Shown one piece after another: positions 22,593-41,175 of a DNA stretch of 64,000 nucleotides; within the stretch, counting starts at the first letter, position 1, and every line of letters begins with the position of its first letter. Origin of the DNA: Coptis chinensis (taxonomy: Eukaryota > Streptophyta > Magnoliopsida > Ranunculales > Ranunculaceae); NCBI GenBank assembly GCA_015680905.1, contig CM027382.1:5766001-5830000 (forward strand), in the 5' to 3' direction. The translations under genes were made by a program, and so were the position numbers. The notes under the pieces were generated by a model that did not search any database, was not told the origin of the DNA, and was given only the letters and a program-made list of their open reading frames with translations.

Positions 22593-24650
22593 TATACAGA
22601 TATACAACCTGAAAGAAAACAATAAACAAGAGATCGACGGAAGAGATCAAACAGCAAGGCATGCAAATTAAAGGAAGTATATAAGTTCCTTGAAGCCATG
22701 AAAAAAGATAAAAATGTTCATTTCCTCTTTAACAGACGAGGTGGATATGAAACATATGGGAGACATTGAAAGCAGGCTAATATTTTTCTTTTTTGAACAA
22801 AAAGGGTGCCATGACATGCGCAAGTGGACCTGGAAAACAGAGTGGTTTCATGTGTGAAGATATGATCGTATATTATAAGGCTGTTGTACTGACTCTAAGG
22901 TATAAATTAAGACAACAAAATTCTAAAATATTGAAAAAGACAAATTGTTGGACTCACCCAAAAGACAACAGACAGTTAGCTTTTATTTTTTCCTGAAAAA
23001 AGTGTTAAATCTTGTACACTACATACATCAGTATTCAGTAGTGTGTACATTCAGATGTGAATTAGAGTGCACGCCCATCAATCTGGAGTATTCTGCCTGA
23101 CGGCTCCTATACTAGGCAAACCAAATCATCCTTTGTCATGACTAGGCCCACCCGGCCTGTTTATACCAAAGTATACATTTGAATGTGATTGGGATGAACA
23201 ACAATACTAGTGCATATCCAATACTAGAATTGCTACACTAATCTGGACTTATACTGCTCATTTTGGACAACAAGAACCGAAACAATTAGGTACTTGATAT
23301 GTGTTTACAGCATGACGCAAAGAATTATTAATGATGAAGTTGCTGCTTCTTGGTCGTAATGGGTATGTTGTAACAACAACTACAGTCTCCAGGTGTATTC
23401 ATTTGCCTTTCTAACCAGCACTATATCGTTGGATATTGTAATGACTCAAAATATTCTTATCAGCCTAGAACAATGACTACAGAATCAAGGGAAAATGAGT
23501 TTAATCTTCACTTTTTTCTCTTTCAAAATTTTCGCTGGCAATCTAAGAAGTATAAAAGTCACCAAATTAAAACAGCTACTTAAATCAGGAAAAATATTTC
23601 GAAACTGATTTCAGTAACCTGTTTTAATGTGAACTGATACTTAAAAATTAAAGCTAAAACAAGATCAGATGATGCAGACTCAAAACTCAAAAATAATAAG
23701 AATTACTAGTTTCGATGTAAACTAGTGCTCAAAGTACCTGAAAGTTACAACTTAACAGTAACACTTCAGGTGGAGTGCCCAATTACTTGAAATTTTCTAG
23801 GCGTCATACATCCCTATTTTAGAAGATAGGGCTTTTGTTTAAGGGAAGAAAACGAAAATCAAAAATAAAAATAAAATAAAAATCCTATTTAGAAGGATAG
23901 GATTTGCCATTCAAAAAAGACTAGTGACGTAAAAAAAAAACTGACAGGGATTTTGGGATCATTTTCCAGTGTTCTTTACTTAACCAAAGGTAACAGTGAT
24001 GAATTACTTATTAAACTAGAAGAGTGTTTGTGGTTTGTAATTTACCCACAGTCCAACTAAAACAGGAGTGGCCTCTAAATAAGTAAGTTTTCACATAAAA
24101 CCCGACGTCACCGAAGCTTTGAAGTTTAATTAACACAAGAAAATTAAGCTTGATTATGCGCCTAGCCAAACTATTCGAAAGTGTATGTAGTGCCTGCAAG
24201 TCGTGTTGGAAGTTCATATGAAAGTATGAAACAACATATATATACATATAACACATGTACCAATGAAACCATATTCCCATGCAGTTTCCATTCAGTTAAT
24301 CTCCAGAATATAAGATGGAGTTCAAAGAATGTGCAAATTAGAAGAGAAAAGGATATCAGCCGAAAACGTTGACCTAGTAAGCCTTAGCATGTTTGTGTGT
24401 CGTTTGAGTGCAGTGCGGTGCACTCTATGGTGTTGGCAGAGGTTTTCATACCCCCATCCATGACTAAGACCGCTGCCCCACCCACCTACCTTTGTTACAC
24501 TCTACTCATTTGGCCGGGATAACATATATGTTGATACTTCACTTGCAAACTCGTGATGATGTTCGAATCACCTTGTATTGTGGATCCAACGTAACTTAGT
24601 GAGAAATGTGCATCACTAAAACGCCAAAAGGTGCGATTTTAGATAATGAA
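22593..24650. other. Upstream region of the NAC gene
   Basis: AT-rich intergenic sequence, presumably containing the NAC promoter and 5' leader. No coding sequence or repeat could be supported. Confidence 0.5.
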
Positions 24651-24661
24651 ACATGATACAA

Positions 24662-24830
24662 GCTAGATGATCGAGGTGTGTTTGGAGACCTACCTAGTAG
24701 GGTTGCAACAACATTCATTTCAGTACAAGACCCAGTTTTCTTTTTTCTTTCTTTTACACTTTTTTCTCTGTAATTCCTCCCCCTTTTTTCCCATACTCGA
24801 TACAATTCTTAGCTCACTTAGCAAAAAAAA
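24662..24830 (+). mobile_element. Short retroposon with 11-bp target duplication
   Basis: 169 bp flanked by ACATGATACAA at 24651-24661 and 24831-24841. It ends CTCACTTAGCAAAAAAAA, close to the tail of the LINE pieces at 10488 and 27546, so it is most simply a heavily 5'-truncated LINE copy. Reads GDLPSRVATTFISVQDPV in one frame, which may be the end of a LINE ORF. Confidence 0.6.
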
Positions 24831-24841
24831 ACATGATACAA

Positions 24842-27545
24842 ACTTATTACTAATACATACCAAAATATTCTGACTTTTGTAGCTTTGATTAAACTTTTTT
24901 ATACATGTAGAGATTTATTAGTTTCCTCCTAGAACAAAAAAAAAAGGAATTTCATCAACGACTTCAAACATTTGGGCCATGGCAATGTTGTTGATTTAAA
25001 ATTTTCAAACCAACAAGTACATACTACAATTATACTAAACTTGCATAAACCATTTATAAAAAAATATGAAAGATTGACGTACTATATGTAGGTGTCAAAT
25101 GGATCCAAAAAACCTATGGTCCAAAAAAAATGTGCATGTAGTGCATGTACGAAGTTAAAGATAGAAGTCGTACCTACAAGTAAATGGAGTTTTCCTTGTG
25201 TTTTGTCCTTCTTCAATGCAAATGGATACAAAGATATAGATTTGAGTAAGAGAAAGTAGTTATGGTTGTTCTGTGGTGAAATCTGTTAAGTGAATATGGT
25301 TGGAGGAGCTGAGGGTGTAGAAATATAGGAGAAGAATATAAAGAGTGAAAGGAGATGAAAGGGTGTTATCAAGTGCGCGTGGGGTGGCAGAGATTAAAAG
25401 TTTGTTTGGACGGCGTGACACCAAATTTTCACGCCACACCCACCATACAAATATTTTCAATATTTCTGTCTCACTCAGTTTTTTGCAACTTCTTGTTGTC
25501 TTTGTGTTTGGTGTGCCGTCCTTTGCTTATTTGTCACTGTCTATTTCTTGACACGTGGATGCCATATCAGACTTAGATCCATCAAATCATGTTTCCAATC
25601 ATTACATGTGACGTCAAATTCTTATTTCTTCATGTGCAGCACAAAAGGTTTGTTCATTCCTTTCTTATTGTCGATCTGTTTTTAAACAAAAGGCTAATTT
25701 GTTCCCTATATTATTGAATTTAATATAATGGACTTCAAGCTAGTTCAACTTGGCTAGTGTTGCTTGGCTTATTAGCTTCATCAAAGTTGAACTTCCTTGA
25801 AGAAAACAAATCAGTAGTGAGCATGTTTGTTAGTCTTTCTCTAATCATCTCCTTTGTCATTTTTGTTATTGTTTTACAAATTTGCTGGGTTAAGAGGGAC
25901 AGGCGCCCAGCATCATTTCAAACAGTACAAATGCCATACTATCAATATAAACAGAAGCTCTTCCTTTGTTTATTATAACATGAGACTCCTTGATATTATT
26001 TATACCAATATCATGTTCAAAATAAAACTTTGCTACCTTAGTCTCTTACAAGCAGCTTAAATTATACATACATACATATGTGTTAATAAAATTATCAATT
26101 TGTGTTTGATATATATGGCTAAATAGTCATCATGCGTGCATAGAAGAACTTTGTTTCTTTAACTGAATATTCTGTGTCAAGGGTCTAGAAGAACTTTTTT
26201 TCATCCACTTGTACCTAGGAATTAATGTGTCTATAAAGCGAAATATCTTTTAACAGATTAAATATGATTCCTTAAGAGAAAACTGAATTTGATTGGAAGA
26301 GAACCATCATTCTCACATGAATATAAAACTCTCAGCCAAGAGAAAAATTTCACACCTGATCACGAATTCCACAACAAGAAAGATTGAATAATGATAATAA
26401 GATCTAACTAATCAAGTAATCAACAAAACCAAACAGAAAAAAGTGTAACATATGCAACAAGGTAATGAATTTAGCCGAAAGCCCAAGTCATTTAGCTTAA
26501 TTTGGCTAGCACACAAAGATACGTCTTCATGCTTGGCGTGATAAAAGAGTTTCATAGGATCTAGGTTCTAGATAAGTGAATTCTTATATCATATTATATG
26601 ACTGCTTGTGCAGTGATATTCAATCTGTTCTATATTGTTTTTGGCATGTTTTATGAACTACATTTTACATACAATGCGGTTGGACCACATTTCATCAACC
26701 AAAAAAAATATCATCTCATCAGTGAGCATATCTTGAAAAACAGATCAAATGATTACAGACTTACAGTGCATTTTCATCTGCATGGTTTGGTCAAATTTTG
26801 AAAACACGAGGATTTTGCATTTTTTACCAAATAAAGTGCATATGCTCACAGGGCAGCTATGAGCGCAGCTGGTGAATGCAATGTGAGGTTGTGAACTTCG
26901 GTCTTGATGAGATAAGCTATATTGAGCAATTGTGCACTGTCACAATCGCTGCTCGAGTATTGCCAGGGCATGGTTGAGGTTACAGGTTACTTGAGCATAT
27001 CAATGATATCATAATTCCTTCCATTGCCCAAATTACTTGACTGGAGTGCAAGAGTAGTTGCAGTCTTTCCCTCCCCCAAAACAAGCCCACCATTTTACAA
27101 AACATAGTGTTTATTTACCAAAGTAGGGCTATCTGTCTATTGCAATGTGGGTTGCTTTTACAAGACCAACAGTATGATTTAAGGAAGTGGGGTTTCTGGC
27201 GGTTTGTGGGACGGAGTGTGCTGTCCGCCCCACTAATATTTTACTATATCCACACAACAAAACCATAATATCCAAATCTAAGCTTTCTTGACAACTGATC
27301 TGAGGTATAAAATTTATAGCACAAGCTTCTAGATATTGATAACTATAGCTTGATAATAACATGTCTCCTCCCCTGACCACTTTCTGCTGTCTTTGCTAGC
27401 CTAATGAGTACTGGTCCCATTTATTAGTTTGCCTATGATCTTAAGGAGTTAAAGTCTTCAATAACTAGATTTTTAATTCAAGGTATGTTTTGCGTTAAAA
27501 AAAACCGATATCTCTTTTGCCAGCAACAAATTGCACAGTTTTAGT
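24842..27545. other. Intergenic, nothing recognised
   Basis: AT-rich. Frames at 25355-25576 and 25757-25978 are hydrophobic but short and without a family. No inverted or tandem repeat stood out. Confidence 0.4.
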
Positions 27546-28110
27546 TTTTTTTTTTTTTTTTGCTAAAGGGTAATTGGTATTAATAGCAAAAAACAAATTT
27601 TTTTTTACAGTTAGTTTCTAGAGGACCTTGGTCTAGGATCCTCCCTTACATCATCAAGAAGTAGATCTAAAATAAGTAAAGAACTGATTCTCTACTCGCT
27701 GCAAAAAATTTGGTCTGTCAGCCCACCATTGTTTCACGCCATTACGTAAAGAAGCTCCAATTTTAGCACATGCAAAGACGGAGACGGGGGAGGGGGCAGT
27801 CCCCCCCCAAAAAATTTGAAAACCCAATAAATTACACTACAATCAGTGCAAAAATTCCTTAATATATAAGGCTTCGCCCCTCCAATTTTTGATAGTGTAG
27901 ACGTATAGTACTGCCCTCTCATATACCTTCCCCCTAACCCAAATTCTTGACTCCGTCCATGGGCGCATGCGCCTGCCCCAAAGTTCATCACTTCCCTCCA
28001 TGTACTTGTGAAGGTGATGGTAGCTTTAGTCTTCACCCTCTCATATCCTCTTCCAACATTTTAAGTTATTTGTTTATTAAAAGGAATTTATCAAATGCAT
28101 CGCGCAGCAA
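27546..28110 (-). mobile_element. LINE 3' fragment, minus strand, with nested MITE
   Basis: A T run (27546-27561) followed by GCTAAAGGGTAATTGGTATT mirrors the tail of the LINE at 10460-10488. Minus-strand translation gives STWREVMNFGAGACA, then, after the nested MITE, KIGASLRNGVKQWWADRPNFL and RVENQFFTYFRSTS with a stop. This matches the RNase H end of the LINE at 10270-10383. The 5' limit near 28110 is approximate. Confidence 0.75.
27774..27962. mobile_element. Small hAT-like MITE inside the LINE
   Basis: 189 bp separating ACA from AKIGA of the LINE reading. Ends carry the inverted motif GACGGAG...CTCCGTC. Flanks GCACATGC (27766-27773) and GCGCATGC (27963-27970) fit an 8-bp duplication with one change, as for hAT elements. 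A G/C-run stem (GGGGGAGGGGGCAG and CCCCCC) lies near the left end. Confidence 0.6.
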
Positions 28111-28250
28111 TACTTTCGTGGTCCATTGACAAAAAAAACTTCCAAAGGCACTAAGACATTATATATTGTGATCCACTGATAAACAATTTGGAAAAACGCA
28201 TTGGGACAATATTTTTATTGATCCTTTAGTAAACAATTTGGACTCTGTTT
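28100..28250. repeat. Three diverged repeats of about 55 bp
   Basis: Similar lines start at about 28116 (GGTCCATTGACAAA), 28169 (TGATCCACTGATAAACAATT) and 28228 (GATCCTTTAGTAAACAATTT), each followed by TTTGGA-like and ACA-rich sequence. Divergence is high. Confidence 0.4.
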
Positions 28251-34661
<6,411 letters not shown>

Positions 34662-36465
34662 TCACTCCATTGCTTGCAAAGGAATGTTCCGCTTATCCTC
34701 TGGTCTATGATGAAAGAGTTTTGCAATAGCTCGCCTCTCACAGTCCTGGTTGTAAAAGCAACACATGAGAGAAATAAACAAAAAACAATCTCATTTAGAG
34801 TAGGGGTTTAGTTGACTTATGTTAGACGCCAGCATATAAAAATTTGTACCTTGAACATGTTAAGATGAAAAGGTTTCCCAGGATTCATCCTTCTCAACTT
34901 GAGATGTGTATACGCAAAACTCAGCTGGTCACGTGGTGTAAATCGGTTGACTTCGTTGAACCAAAGACACGAAAACAAGTTTGACATCGGTGTGTGCGCT
35001 CTCACAATAAAAGACCCTTCGGGGACATCTGCTCAGAAAACAAAGACCAATTTAGGAAGCCTTGTAAATGCATTCAACCAAGAAAATCAGAGTAACACTT
35101 TATTCTAGTGCATACTGCTAGGAAGTAATCTGTTTGGATCCGAGGCATTGAATCTCCTTAGCCCATCGGCCTGGTAGAAAGCAAACTGTTGATCAATAAT
35201 GGTATGGTTGAACTTGTTCAACTTCTTGTTTTGTGCGACCTCTTCCCACAAACAGTGACGATCGTAGTGGTTGGAAATAGCATACTCGTAACCTTTGCGC
35301 CATAAAAAGTATTCTAAGATGAGGAGAGGATCATTTTGGAGTCGTAATTTGCTATCCAACCAGATCGAGTACCTGATAATTCATATGAAAACATCGAATG
35401 AGGAGAGGGTGGTCACTTTGGACAAATCTACTGAACATCAATGGAAACAATAAACCCCCAAAGTCAACGAGATCCTATAAGTGATAAAAATGGTCTCCTG
35501 AAAAACTAATCGTGCCAGCTAGTAGTACCTACACGAAGGGCATGCAAATCACCAGAACATGTTCTAGTGCATTGCAGGTTTCCCAAAGGTCAAAATAATA
35601 AAGAAAATGTATATCCTTCACTATACTTTCCAATAGAGATATAGTTTGACCTATACATGGAAGTTGAAGCATCCTATCTTTGTTGCACCGATTTTCTACT
35701 AATTTTCATTCTTAAGATTCTGTGTCACATAGCTTGTCTTAGGTTTATCCCAAGCTACTCTTCCGTGATTAAATCAACTGCTTCTACCAATATGGCCTTT
35801 ACCAAGTCCGAGCAAGCAGTCAGACTCTGGGATAACTAATCTAACATAATAGTTCCCTAAGGATTGCACACAGGTCAAAAGAAAGCAAGCCCTGCAGTGA
35901 ACGACAACAATATAATCACAGAACCTGGAAGCCAATTGAATCAAGTTAAATTCAATAGATTTGCAAAACCAGGGTAAACCCAAGTGCTGCGTACAATGAA
36001 GATTGTTCCATGAATATAAAGATGATAAATGAAATGGCTCAAACATTAGGACTATGTACCTTGCTGAAGGGAAAAGCCTATGCGTTAAAAACTTTGGTAT
36101 TTTCCCCACTCTCCGCATATCAGCATAAGGCAGATTTTTTACTACCACAACCTTCCATAAACCAATAAACCCCGTTCTGTCTGGCATCTGGCCTTCCGCA
36201 GATAGTGTTTGCAATGTGTTTTCATCCATAAACATGACAAAACACACGTTTTTTCTTGACAGACGTGTCACCTGCATGATGAGGAAAAGAGTGCAAAATG
36301 AACCACCAGTGACAAGCTTGTATCATATATCAAGTGAATATTTCAAACCAATTCCGAGCTCATGGTTACTCTATTAAGAAATATCAAGCAGTGACTACCA
36401 AAATCAATAGATATGATATCAAGCCGTACGACAAGCCTACACGGCTACACCATATATGCATTTAA

Positions 36466-36500
<35 letters not shown>

Positions 36501-39334
36501 AGTAGAACTTTGAGGGACACATTTTTAAGGCTGTAGAAGTATGCATTCATGGAAGCTTAAAAGAGCATATGCCCATACTAGCTGAAACTTGATAGCAATT
36601 GAAGCATTCACTCATTCAAAGTACGGTCCAGTAGTCCACATATACCACGTTCTCTTCGGGAAGGTCCATGTTCAAATCTGGGTAATACTACACACAGACC
36701 TTTTAATGTTTTTACCGATCAAATATAAATGACATGTTCTCATCAGGAGAAATAAAGAGAAAGTTACCTATTGTAGAATGCTCTAAACCTTAGTCATAGA
36801 GGAGTGAATTAATGTAGATTTTGGTAAATCAGAGTGTAGGACTAAGAATTAGAGAAGGAGAAGAGCGGGGTTTATGAATGCCACTCAATCTCATAACTTT
36901 ATTTAACCTAGGAATTGGGTGTGGGCCACAATCCAGTGGTCCCACACCTATTACACCCGTCCAAAAAATATAAAAAGGAAAAACTAAAATGAATATACCA
37001 CCATGAAAATTTGGTGTAGCTACAATGGCCACAGCCATCTCACCACAGAATGTTTTGATGACGAAACCCCACCGCACCAATGAGTGACTGATCTCATTTA
37101 AAAACAGGCTTACCAATCAAAAAAAAAAAAAAGGGATGCCCACATACCGTTTTACCATAAGGCGTTCTTAAATTATCTGAGTTTCCAAAGATGCAAGAAG
37201 ATACAGCTATGTGGCAACTGCTCATGAAATTTGCATCATCTTCCGCCAAATCAAATCCAGTGCTTGCAGATCCTTTAGGACCTTTAATGAAACCACAATT
37301 TATTTTCTGATCACGTGCATAAAATGATTCTTCCCTTTCTTGGAGACTCTGATGACCCGAAAACCTTGGCTCCCATTGTTCTTCTCCATAGGGCCTCTCT
37401 TCAACTTCAGTGTACTGCAAAGAAAATCTTGAAAACTTTCTACTTTCTAAAGGCTCAATCAGCTGTGCAGTAGAGTTCACAAACTTCATCTGGCAAGACG
37501 ACCCTGTAAAGTTTCAAGTAACAAATATCACGTATACAACAGGAAAGAATAGTAAAAATATACGGTTTTACATATAATACTCTATGCAAGTCTCTCCGGA
37601 TGAAGTGTACATCAACCTAAACATGCTCAGTCCTCTAGTTCTTAGAGGTTATGTGCAACACTCTTACCTATAATTCGAAGGCTACAATTCTACTAGAAGC
37701 CAAGCTCCTATTAAAAAACTGTGTCCAAACAAGACACTACAACCAAACATTGTTCCCTGCCCACTATAATAACCTAAAATGTATTTCAAGGATCCCAAAT
37801 ACTTGATCTCAACTAAGCATGACACTATTTCAACTACTTGAACCAAAATCTACTTTACTGCTATTCAAAAAAAAATACGAATAAAAATTAATATGAATCA
37901 AGAATCTATCGTGAAATGATTAATACAGCAGAAGGACAATTGAAGGCGTTATGTTAATTAGTTCTAACTTCCAAGTGAGATAGGTGGGAGCTTTCTAAGT
38001 TGGGCAAGTAACTCAAAGCCTGAGCGGGAAGAAACCAAAGAGCTGCATAACCAATGTAAAATAGAAGGTAAAGATACAAGGAACTTCTTTGTGGAAATGA
38101 ATTGTATTTGTATGATGAATTTTAACACTTGTGCTTTTTCTTCATTTATTATTATCTTTTTGTGTTGGTTCCTTAGCATGTTTCATGTTGCTCAAAATTC
38201 TTTCACCCGTTTATTTACTCTTCTTGTTATACTGCATCCTTTTTGCATGGTTTAGATACATCTTCCTACCAATACATAGAAAACAAAATGCAATCAAGAG
38301 TTTTAAAAAAAGTACATAATCTTCTTTTTTGTTGTGTTGGAAACGTAAAACCACATCACTACAAAAAACAAACTTAAGCCCATAGAGATGAAAGAGATTT
38401 ACCAGAATACTTGTGGCGTCTTGGTCTTCCTTTTCCATTTGACTTCTTTCCAAGGCTGGGTGTTTTTGTAGAACGGCCATTGATAGAATTGACATGCCTA
38501 GAGTCCAGTTTAACTTTATCTGTATTTTGAGTCAACCAGTCAGAATCATCAGTTTCTGTGTTTCTACCGTCGTCAAAGGACTCTCGACCATCATCACCCT
38601 TCCCTTCTTCGCTACCAGACTGACCTTCATTGTCAGGCTTAGTATCATCACTTTCCAAAACTCGAGCATCCAGAGAATCAATACCGTCATCGTATTCATC
38701 ATCAAACTCTGCCCCTTCATTTTCCAAATCAAAGTGGACGCCATTACTATTCATTTGCCTTAACTGCCCAACATTCTTCAAAGAAGCCTCATATTCAGCT
38801 TCATAATGCTTTAATTCATCCCTTCCAGCTTCATTATACAATCCCCCACTTCTCTTATTACCAACAACAGGGGGATGCTTATTACTTCCACTCCTATTCT
38901 TCACATATTCCTTGTCAACACTCTCATCTTTATTATTACCAATCTCCGACTCACTCTCATTATATTCATCATCCCTTCTCCTATCATCCCTATCCCAATA
39001 TCTCGAATCCCGTCCATGCGAAACCGAACCACGACCAAACTTAAGTACTCTAGAACTCTTAGTACGTGTCACATTCGTAAGAAAATCAGAATCATTCTTT
39101 AAATCATCATACTGACCATTAAAATTGTCTAATTCTGCAATATCCAATAGTAAAACATACCAATAAATTTCTTCACCAAAAAAAAAATGAGCTTTAAAAC
39201 ATGAAATTTAATGAACATACCTTGATTGTTAGTTTCTTCACCAGAAGAGATGAAATAGTAAGAGAAAACAATGACAACAAGAACCAATGAAAGAATTAGA
39301 ATAACAGCACTAATTGAGATCTTGGCAAAACTCC

Positions 39335-39366
<32 letters not shown>

Positions 39367-39479
39367 GATCTTCTATTATTCCGAAATAACCCTTGTTGTT
39401 TATTGTTTTGAGGTATTCGAATTCCTAATGAAACTTGATCTGATGAATTCAAATTTGTTGATTGCCTATATTGAGCCAT
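34662..39479 (-). CDS. MUCI70: MUCI70-like probable hexosyltransferase (DUF616)
   Basis: Seven exons: 39479-39221, 39134-38403, 37503-37148, 36271-36060, 35372-35116, 35028-34850, 34745-34662; 692 residues with all phases closing. The layout is that of a type II Golgi enzyme: a short cytosolic N-terminus with nine Asn in a row (residues 39-47), one membrane span (about 55-77), a long acidic low-complexity stem encoded by exon 2, and the catalytic DUF616 domain in exons 3-7 (about residue 340 onward). Matches include FIGLWKVVVVKNLPYADMRR, HRLFPSARYSIWLDSKLRLQ, YFLWRKGYEYAISNHYDRH, NKFNHTIIDQQFAFYQADG, SFIVRAHTPMSNLFSCLWF and DCERRAIAKLFHHRPE. Family members are linked to pectin and seed-mucilage synthesis; the sugar donor is not read from sequence. 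No lesions seen. The first Met is the only suitable start. Confidence 0.93.
36468..36497. repeat. (TA)n microsatellite in MUCI70-like intron 3
   Basis: About fourteen TA repeats in the 876-bp intron 36272-37147. Confidence 0.9.
37058..37132 (+). mobile_element. 5'-truncated SINE, copy 3, in MUCI70-like intron 3
   Basis: GACTGATCTCATTTAAAAAC then AGGCTTACCAATC and 14 A match the 3' half of the SINEs at 8631-8749 and 45389-45515. The upstream GACGAAACCCCACCG may be a worn B-box. Antisense to the host gene, with its A tail about 15 bp from the exon 3 splice donor. Confidence 0.65.
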
Positions 39480-40002
39480 TCAAAGCATTTTCTTTTCCTC
39501 TTTCTCTCAATTCAACAGAGAGAGAGAATAACAAGTTGGGTTTTGAGTCAGTGGAATTTTTTGTTAGGGCTCTTTTTTTTTATGACATTGATTATGAGGA
39601 AGGAGATGAGATGTAGTTTTTTTTTTTTTTTTTTTTTTTTTTTGGTTTTTTGGGTTTATATATTTTGGTGCCACGTAGGAAATTTTGGAGCGATTTATTT
39701 ATGCCGATTTATTCGGTCTTGGTTCTTTCTTGTAAGAATAATTTGTGCTCTGAATATCATAATTAAGGAATTAAAACTTCAATAATGCCTTATCCAAAAC
39801 TTGGACAATGTAAAAAATAATGGAACACTAGAATAATTTATGAATAATGAAAAGCACAAGATGTATTGTTATTAAAAGTCAAAACTGTAATGGTCTTGGA
39901 ATAATTCGTAAATTTAAAACGAATAGGAACTAGTATATTTTTTTGGCCACTAACATAATTATATTAGCTATCGTATCACTATAAAATTTATTTATGTACT
40001 AA
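39480..40002. other. MUCI70-like promoter/5' region
   Basis: Upstream of the minus-strand ATG. Contains GA-rich sequence at 39520-39530 and a T run at 39617-39642. No gene seen. Confidence 0.45.
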
Positions 40003-40472
40003 CATACTACAAGTATGCAAACCGTGTTACGCATCGGTTTTTTTAAGTCTTGAAACCCGTTCTTTAAAATTAATAGTTAGCATGGTTTATTTGGATTTTA
40101 ATTGTAAATGGTAATTTTAATTATATAAGAGAGACTCATCTATTTATTTATTTTAAATAAAATAAGAGATAATTATATTATTTAAGTGATATTATTGATA
40201 TTTTTTTAAACTATCAATAATAAAATAGTGCTTGTTTTAATTTCAATGTGGAAAATGGAGGTAATTATTTAATTTAAGTGACATTAGATAGGTGTTTCTA
40301 AATTATTAATAGAAAAAAAGGACTTTATTTGAATTATATTAATAAAAGTAGGGCTTATTCTAAATTTAGTAAGGGATGTGTTTCTAAATTAAGTAAATAA
40401 GGAGATCTTAAACTGCCTATTCGATATTGGGAATAGTATTCCAGAAGACCCAGCTATCATATAGTATAGAGA
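40003..40472 (-). mobile_element. Small Helitron-like element
   Basis: On the minus strand begins TCTCTATACTATATGATAGC, almost the same as the Helitron at 59035-59419, and ends with a hairpin CCGATGCG/ACACGG (40037-40022) just before the worn terminus near 40003, where a CTAG end would be expected. No coding capacity. Confidence 0.5.
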
Positions 40473-40787
40473 AGTAATGCAATCGACTGACATTGACGGA
40501 GAAAATAAGTAAAAAACTTTCAATACAAATACAGGGAGCTAGATTTTTTTGGCCAGTGATTTTTACAACATAACAATAGTACTAGACACTTCTTGGATGA
40601 TTTATTTCAAATTTGGAGCATCCAACTTCCGACATTGTACTAGACAGCTAGTTGTTTCATGATCTCAAATTCTCAACTCATGTGTGGTACCATACACAAT
40701 GTATGTAATGCATATCATAAATTCATAATACACACGGAGATTGCACTGGATGAGGCCGGGCCGGAAGGCTGCTTCATACTAGTTTTA

Positions 40788-41175
40788 CTAGCTTGTAGGC
40801 ACGTACATTCGCACCGGCTCTTTTGAAAACATTTAGATTTTTTTTTAGAAAATTGGGACTACCGTTTTAGTCGCTAACCCGTTTTAATTTTATAACAAAT
40901 TATTTTTAATAAAGTTTTAATTAAATTTTAAAACCCATTTTTTTCAATTGGGAGAGAGATTATGTTTTAATAGGAAAAAAAATTCCGCTTTAATTAGAAG
41001 TGCTAGAATTTGTTTTAATAGGAGAATAATTTCCGTTATAATAAGAGAGAAATTCCCGTTGTAAAAAAGGATTTCCGTTTTTCAAATATGAGAGAAATTT
41101 ATGTTTTAATAGGAGATGACATGAAATTTTAATAGAGCTTGAAAAATACCCTTTGTGGGAGCTTTAATATTAAGA
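40788..41175 (-). mobile_element. Small non-autonomous Helitron
   Basis: Minus strand: starts TCTTAATATTAAAGCTCCCA at 41174-41175 and ends with hairpin CCGGTGCGAATGTACGTG followed by CCTACAAGCTAG, then host T. CTAG ends after a short hairpin, without target duplication, are Helitron features. About 388 bp, no ORF. It is directly joined to the 3' end of the next element. Confidence 0.6.

Noticed and set aside
25757..25978. Hydrophobic 73-codon frame that could be a small membrane protein
   Set aside because: No family motif, no leader or splice context; AT-rich DNA gives such frames by chance.
36600..36700. SINE-like GGTCCATGTTCAAATC in MUCI70-like intron 3
   Set aside because: A possible B-box, but no A-box, tail or duplication, and no match to the SINE family of the window.
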